A stretch of DNA of 64,000 nucleotides from DVEG01 sp964405435 (lineage in GTDB: Bacteria > Cyanobacteriota > Cyanobacteriia > Cyanobacteriales > Oscillatoriaceae). Each line of letters starts with the position of its first letter. Position 1 is the first letter of the stretch. Below the pieces are notes generated by a model. The model was given only the letters and a program-made list of their open reading frames with translations, had not been told where the DNA came from and made no database searches. Location of the stretch: assembly GCA_964405435.1 (NCBI GenBank), contig CAYOOD010000030.1, positions 1-64,000 on the forward strand, in the 5' to 3' direction. Shown piece after piece: positions 61,624 through 64,000 of this stretch. The position numbers and the translations under genes were made by a program.

Positions 61624-62193
61624 GTGGCCACTCCCCTTGAATTACTCTGGGCTCTGATTGGCTTGCTGCTCACCATTGGCGGCACTTTTGTAGAAGCTTC
61701 TATTGCCAGCCCTTCTTGGAATTTTGGGCCTGACGCGCTTCAGGCCCAATCTTTGGGCGTCAGCTATCAAATCGGAGCTGTCCTCTTGGTGGGCTGTCTC
61801 GGCGGTAAAAAAGCCGGTGCCCTTTCCCAAATTGCCTACCTCGCCTTGGGCTTGGCGTGGCTGCCGGTCTTTACCAAGGGCGGCGGCTTGCACTATCTCC
61901 GGGAGCCCACTTTCGGTTATTTGCTCGGCTTCGTGCCGGGAGCCTGGGTGTGCGGCTGGCTGGCGTTTAAAGTCGCTCCGCGCTTGGAGTTTCTCGCGGC
62001 AAGCTGTCTGGCGGGGTTGTTGAGCGTCCACGCGATCGGCTTGATTTATTTGGCCCTGACCCACTCTTTCCATCAAGACCAAGTGATGGCAGCGGCTGCG
62101 CAATATTCCCTCTCTCCCCTGCCCGGACAGTTGGCGATCGCCTGTGCCGTCTCCGTTCTCGCTTTTATCCTGCGGCAGGTTATGTTTTATTAG
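61624..62193 (+). CDS. bioY: Biotin transporter BioY
   Basis: S-component of the ECF-type biotin importer. The 189 residues contain about six hydrophobic segments (ELLWALIGLLLTIGGTFVEA; AVLLVGCLGGKKAGALSQIA; YLLGFVPGAWVCGWLAF). GKKAGALSQIAYLALGLAWL, PVF and EPTFGYLLGFVPGAW resemble the BioY motif region (G-x-R-G-x-x-S-x-x-Y-L-x-x-G and GYLxGF). The start is GTG at 61624; an ATG does not occur nearby in frame. It forms a unit with bioB. No EcfAT genes are in the window. Confidence 0.9.
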   Translation: MATPLELLWALIGLLLTIGGTFVEASIASPSWNFGPDALQAQSLGVSYQIGAVLLVGCLGGKKAGALSQIAYLALGLAWLPVFTKGGGLHYLREPTFGYLLGFVPGAWVCGWLAFKVAPRLEFLAASCLAGLLSVHAIGLIYLALTHSFHQDQVMAAAAQYSLSPLPGQLAIACAVSVLAFILRQVMFY

Positions 62194-62216
62194 GCATGCT
62201 CGGGGCATGGGGCATT

Positions 62217-62366
62217 AGGAGAGTGCTGAGTAATGAGTGCTGAGTAATGAGTGCTGAGTGCTGAGTCTCTCCGAACGCCCTTCCCCATTCAGCCGAGACA
62301 TCAAACGCTTTTAACGTTCCGAATCCGCAGTCCATTCCCTCCGGGGCACTCAGCACTCAGCACTTT
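62217..62366. repeat. Inverted heptamer repeats between bioY and lspA
   Basis: GAGTGCTGAGTAATGAGTGCTGAG-type units on the left and CACTCAGCACTCAGCAC on the right. The inverted arms could fold over a 70-base middle. Confidence 0.7.
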
Positions 62367-62389
62367 TAACTCCTCTCATTCCCCCTTCC

Positions 62390-62869
62390 ATGTTCAAAAA
62401 TCGCCTCTTCTGGTCAGCCGCTCTCATCAGTTTAGTTCTCGATCGCCTGACTAAACTTTGGGTGGTGCAGGCGTTTGCCCTCACCAATCCCCCGCAAACT
62501 TGGCCGCTGTTGCCGGGGGTGTTTCACTTCACTTATGTTACGAATACGGGGGCGGCGTTCAGCCTGTTTGCGAATGGGAGCGGCTGGTTGCGCTGGCTGT
62601 CTTTGGCGGTGAGTGCGGGTTTGATGGCGATGGCTTGGTTTGGCCCTAAAATGAATCGCTGGGAGCAGGCTGGATTTGGCTTTATTTTGGGGGGAGCGCT
62701 GGGCAACGGCATCGATCGATTTGTCAGCGGTGAAGTGGTGGATTTTCTGGATTTTCGCTTGATTAATTTTCCGGTGTTCAATCTCGCGGATGTATTTATC
62801 AATGTCGGCATTGTCTGCCTGCTGATTGTTGCCTTCAAAACCGCGCCGGCACGGAAAGAGCGATCGTAA
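62390..62869 (+). CDS. lspA: Lipoprotein signal peptidase (signal peptidase II)
   Basis: Aspartic membrane protease that cleaves the signal peptide of lipoproteins before the acylated Cys. The 159 residues have four membrane segments. The catalytic Asps are D109 in LGNGIDRFVSGEVVDFLDF and D134 in FNLADVFINVG; further motifs are DRLTKLWV and TNTGAAFSLF. A heptamer repeat region lies upstream. The S13 lipoprotein in this window is a plausible substrate. Confidence 0.95.
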   Translation: MFKNRLFWSAALISLVLDRLTKLWVVQAFALTNPPQTWPLLPGVFHFTYVTNTGAAFSLFANGSGWLRWLSLAVSAGLMAMAWFGPKMNRWEQAGFGFILGGALGNGIDRFVSGEVVDFLDFRLINFPVFNLADVFINVGIVCLLIVAFKTAPARKERS

Positions 62870-63175
62870 GGGAGATGGGGGGAGTGGGAGAGGGGGAGAG
62901 GGGGAGACTTTTCTATCCTCTTCTCCCTCTGTACCTACCTAGCTGACAGGGTGCGGATTAAATGCCGTTTAGCTTATCTTAAGAAATGTTGTGAAGTATT
63001 GCGATCGCATCGGGAACAGATCGAGTAGCTATTGTAGCTTTTCTCACCTTGCCCTCAACTGTAGCGAGTTTTAATTTTAAATTTTCAATCTCAGCTCGCA
63101 CCTACCGAACTGTCAATTCCCCGCGCCCAATGCCCCATGCCCCATTTTTGCAATGCAAGTTCATAACAAAAAAGT
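62870..63175. other. Gap between lspA and FHA-PBP gene
   Basis: 306 bp. Begins with a GGGGGAGTGGGAGAGGGGGAG purine-rich run in part; the rest is promoter-type DNA. No gene supported. Confidence 0.4.
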
Positions 63176-64000
63176 ATGAATGCACCGCAGCCCCCGCAAC
63201 CGCCCAACCAGCAACCGCCGAAAACAATTCTCAATGTCTTGACGCAGGCGGTACAGACGATCGCCAATGTCAATTTTTCTCAGATAGCTCTCAAACCCAA
63301 TGCCAGAGTCGCGGAACTCTGGGTGCAGGATGCCGGTTCGCCCCAAGGGCAAATGTATCCGCTGCTGGGCGATTTCTACCAGATCGGGCGCAGTTCCAAA
63401 TCTTGCGATATCGTCATCCGCAATCCCGTCGTCAGTCAGGTGCACTTCTCCCTCTCTCGTGACAGCAGCAAGTCAAACGCCCCTTTCATTCTCAAAGATG
63501 AAAACTCTACCAACGGCATCTACCAGGGCGATCGCCGCATTTCTGAAATCGCCCTGCGCCACGGCGACACCTTCACCCTAGGGCCGCCAGAATTGGCCAA
63601 TGCCGTCCAGATTCGCTTCGTCGATCCGCCGCCGTGGTACGTCCATGCGTTTCGCTATACCCTGTACGGCGCGGGCGGCATCACGGCACTGGTGGCGCTG
63701 TTTATTGCCATAGAATGGCAAAAATTCAACGTCCGCCCCTTGCCAGTTTCCACGCAGGGGCCGGTCGTCGTCTACTCCCGCGACGGCGAAACGCCCCTGC
63801 GCCCTCCCTACAACAGCGCTCACCGGGAACTGCGGCAGCTCTCGGACTTTTCCCCCTACTTGCCAAAAGCCATCATTGCCTCGGAAGACAGCCGCTATTA
63901 CTGGCACTTGGGCGTCGATCCGATTGGCACGCTCAGGGCTTTGGTGGTGAATATTCAGGGCGGCAGCCTCCAGGGGGGCAGCACCATCACCCAGCAGCTC
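63176..64000 (+). CDS. FHA-domain class A penicillin-binding protein, partial (3' end outside window)
   Basis: The frame is open from the ATG at 63176 to the window end (275 codons, no stop). After a Pro/Gln-rich start (MNAPQPPQPPNQQPPK), residues 45-140 form an FHA domain: GDFYQIGRSSKSCDIVIRNP, VSQVHFSLS and NSTNGIYQG, the phospho-Thr-binding signature. A membrane segment lies at about 170-190 (LYGAGGITALVALFIAIEW). Then the GT51 glycosyltransferase begins: ASEDSRYYWHLGVDPIGTLR and GGSTITQQL. An FHA domain on the inside of a PBP implies control by Ser/Thr kinases; one such kinase gene is at 47.6-49.5 kb. Confidence 0.92.
   Translation, partial: MNAPQPPQPPNQQPPKTILNVLTQAVQTIANVNFSQIALKPNARVAELWVQDAGSPQGQMYPLLGDFYQIGRSSKSCDIVIRNPVVSQVHFSLSRDSSKSNAPFILKDENSTNGIYQGDRRISEIALRHGDTFTLGPPELANAVQIRFVDPPPWYVHAFRYTLYGAGGITALVALFIAIEWQKFNVRPLPVSTQGPVVVYSRDGETPLRPPYNSAHRELRQLSDFSPYLPKAIIASEDSRYYWHLGVDPIGTLRALVVNIQGGSLQGGSTITQQL

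Overview
The window is chromosomal DNA from a cyanobacterium, most likely a filamentous Oscillatoriales-type organism. Evidence: chlorophyll synthase (chlG), a phycobilisome rod-core linker (cpcG), a phycobiliprotein lyase (cpcS), nblA, a probable biliverdin reductase (bvdR) and plant-type ferredoxin (petF); very frequent HIP1 octamers (GCGATCGC); and short tandem repeats (heptamers such as CTCAGCA, ACCCATT and CTGACTC) in many gaps. Genes are mostly single units or short pairs on both strands. There is no rRNA, no CRISPR array and no complete insertion sequence.

Layout. 0-6.6 kb: glycine cleavage genes gcvP, gcvH and gcvT on the minus strand, with an opposite-strand alpha/beta hydrolase between gcvH and gcvT. 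6.6-10.6 kb: small membrane proteins, a MITE-like element, tRNA-Ala(GGC), hisF and a DUF2862-type gene. 10.8-16 kb: an ArsA/Get3-like ATPase with an Arg in its P-loop, chlG and a class A PBP. 16-23 kb: a Psb35-like small membrane protein, a TerB-like protein, rsmB, a pentapeptide-repeat membrane protein, a YbjN-like protein and bvdR. 23-29 kb: petF, a SpoIID-domain protein, a stress group (sulfiredoxin, Dps, an HTH-GrpE fusion) and a DUF1350 protein. 30-35 kb: a PAS histidine kinase followed by a GAF-PAS-GGDEF-EAL protein. 35-42 kb: a nucleoside transporter, a DUF3318-type protein, a low-molecular-weight phosphatase, pgi and an SdrD_B-domain protein. 43-52 kb: a NACHT STAND NTPase, D-Ala-D-Ala carboxypeptidase, a Ser/Thr kinase, a second MITE copy and a protein-arginine deiminase homologue. 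52-58.7 kb: a gene remnant with its coupled partner, a TPR protein, Uma2, an RluA-family pseudouridine synthase, cpcG, an HExxH protein, cpcS and nblA. 58.8-64 kb: orphan pstB with a distant Pho-box-like site, bioB-bioY, lspA and an FHA-PBP fusion cut by the window end.

Best leads: (1) a cyanobacterial PAD homologue keeping the catalytic Asp, His and Asp but with Ser at the nucleophilic Cys; (2) a two-copy MITE whose second copy is flanked by a perfect 8-bp target duplication; (3) an HTH-NACHT protein that could act in defence; (4) an HTH-GrpE fusion; (5) three CTTAA units at 11-bp spacing, about 630 bp upstream of pstB; (6) a coiled-coil gene truncated at a 35-bp palindrome but still overlapping its neighbour by ATGA.
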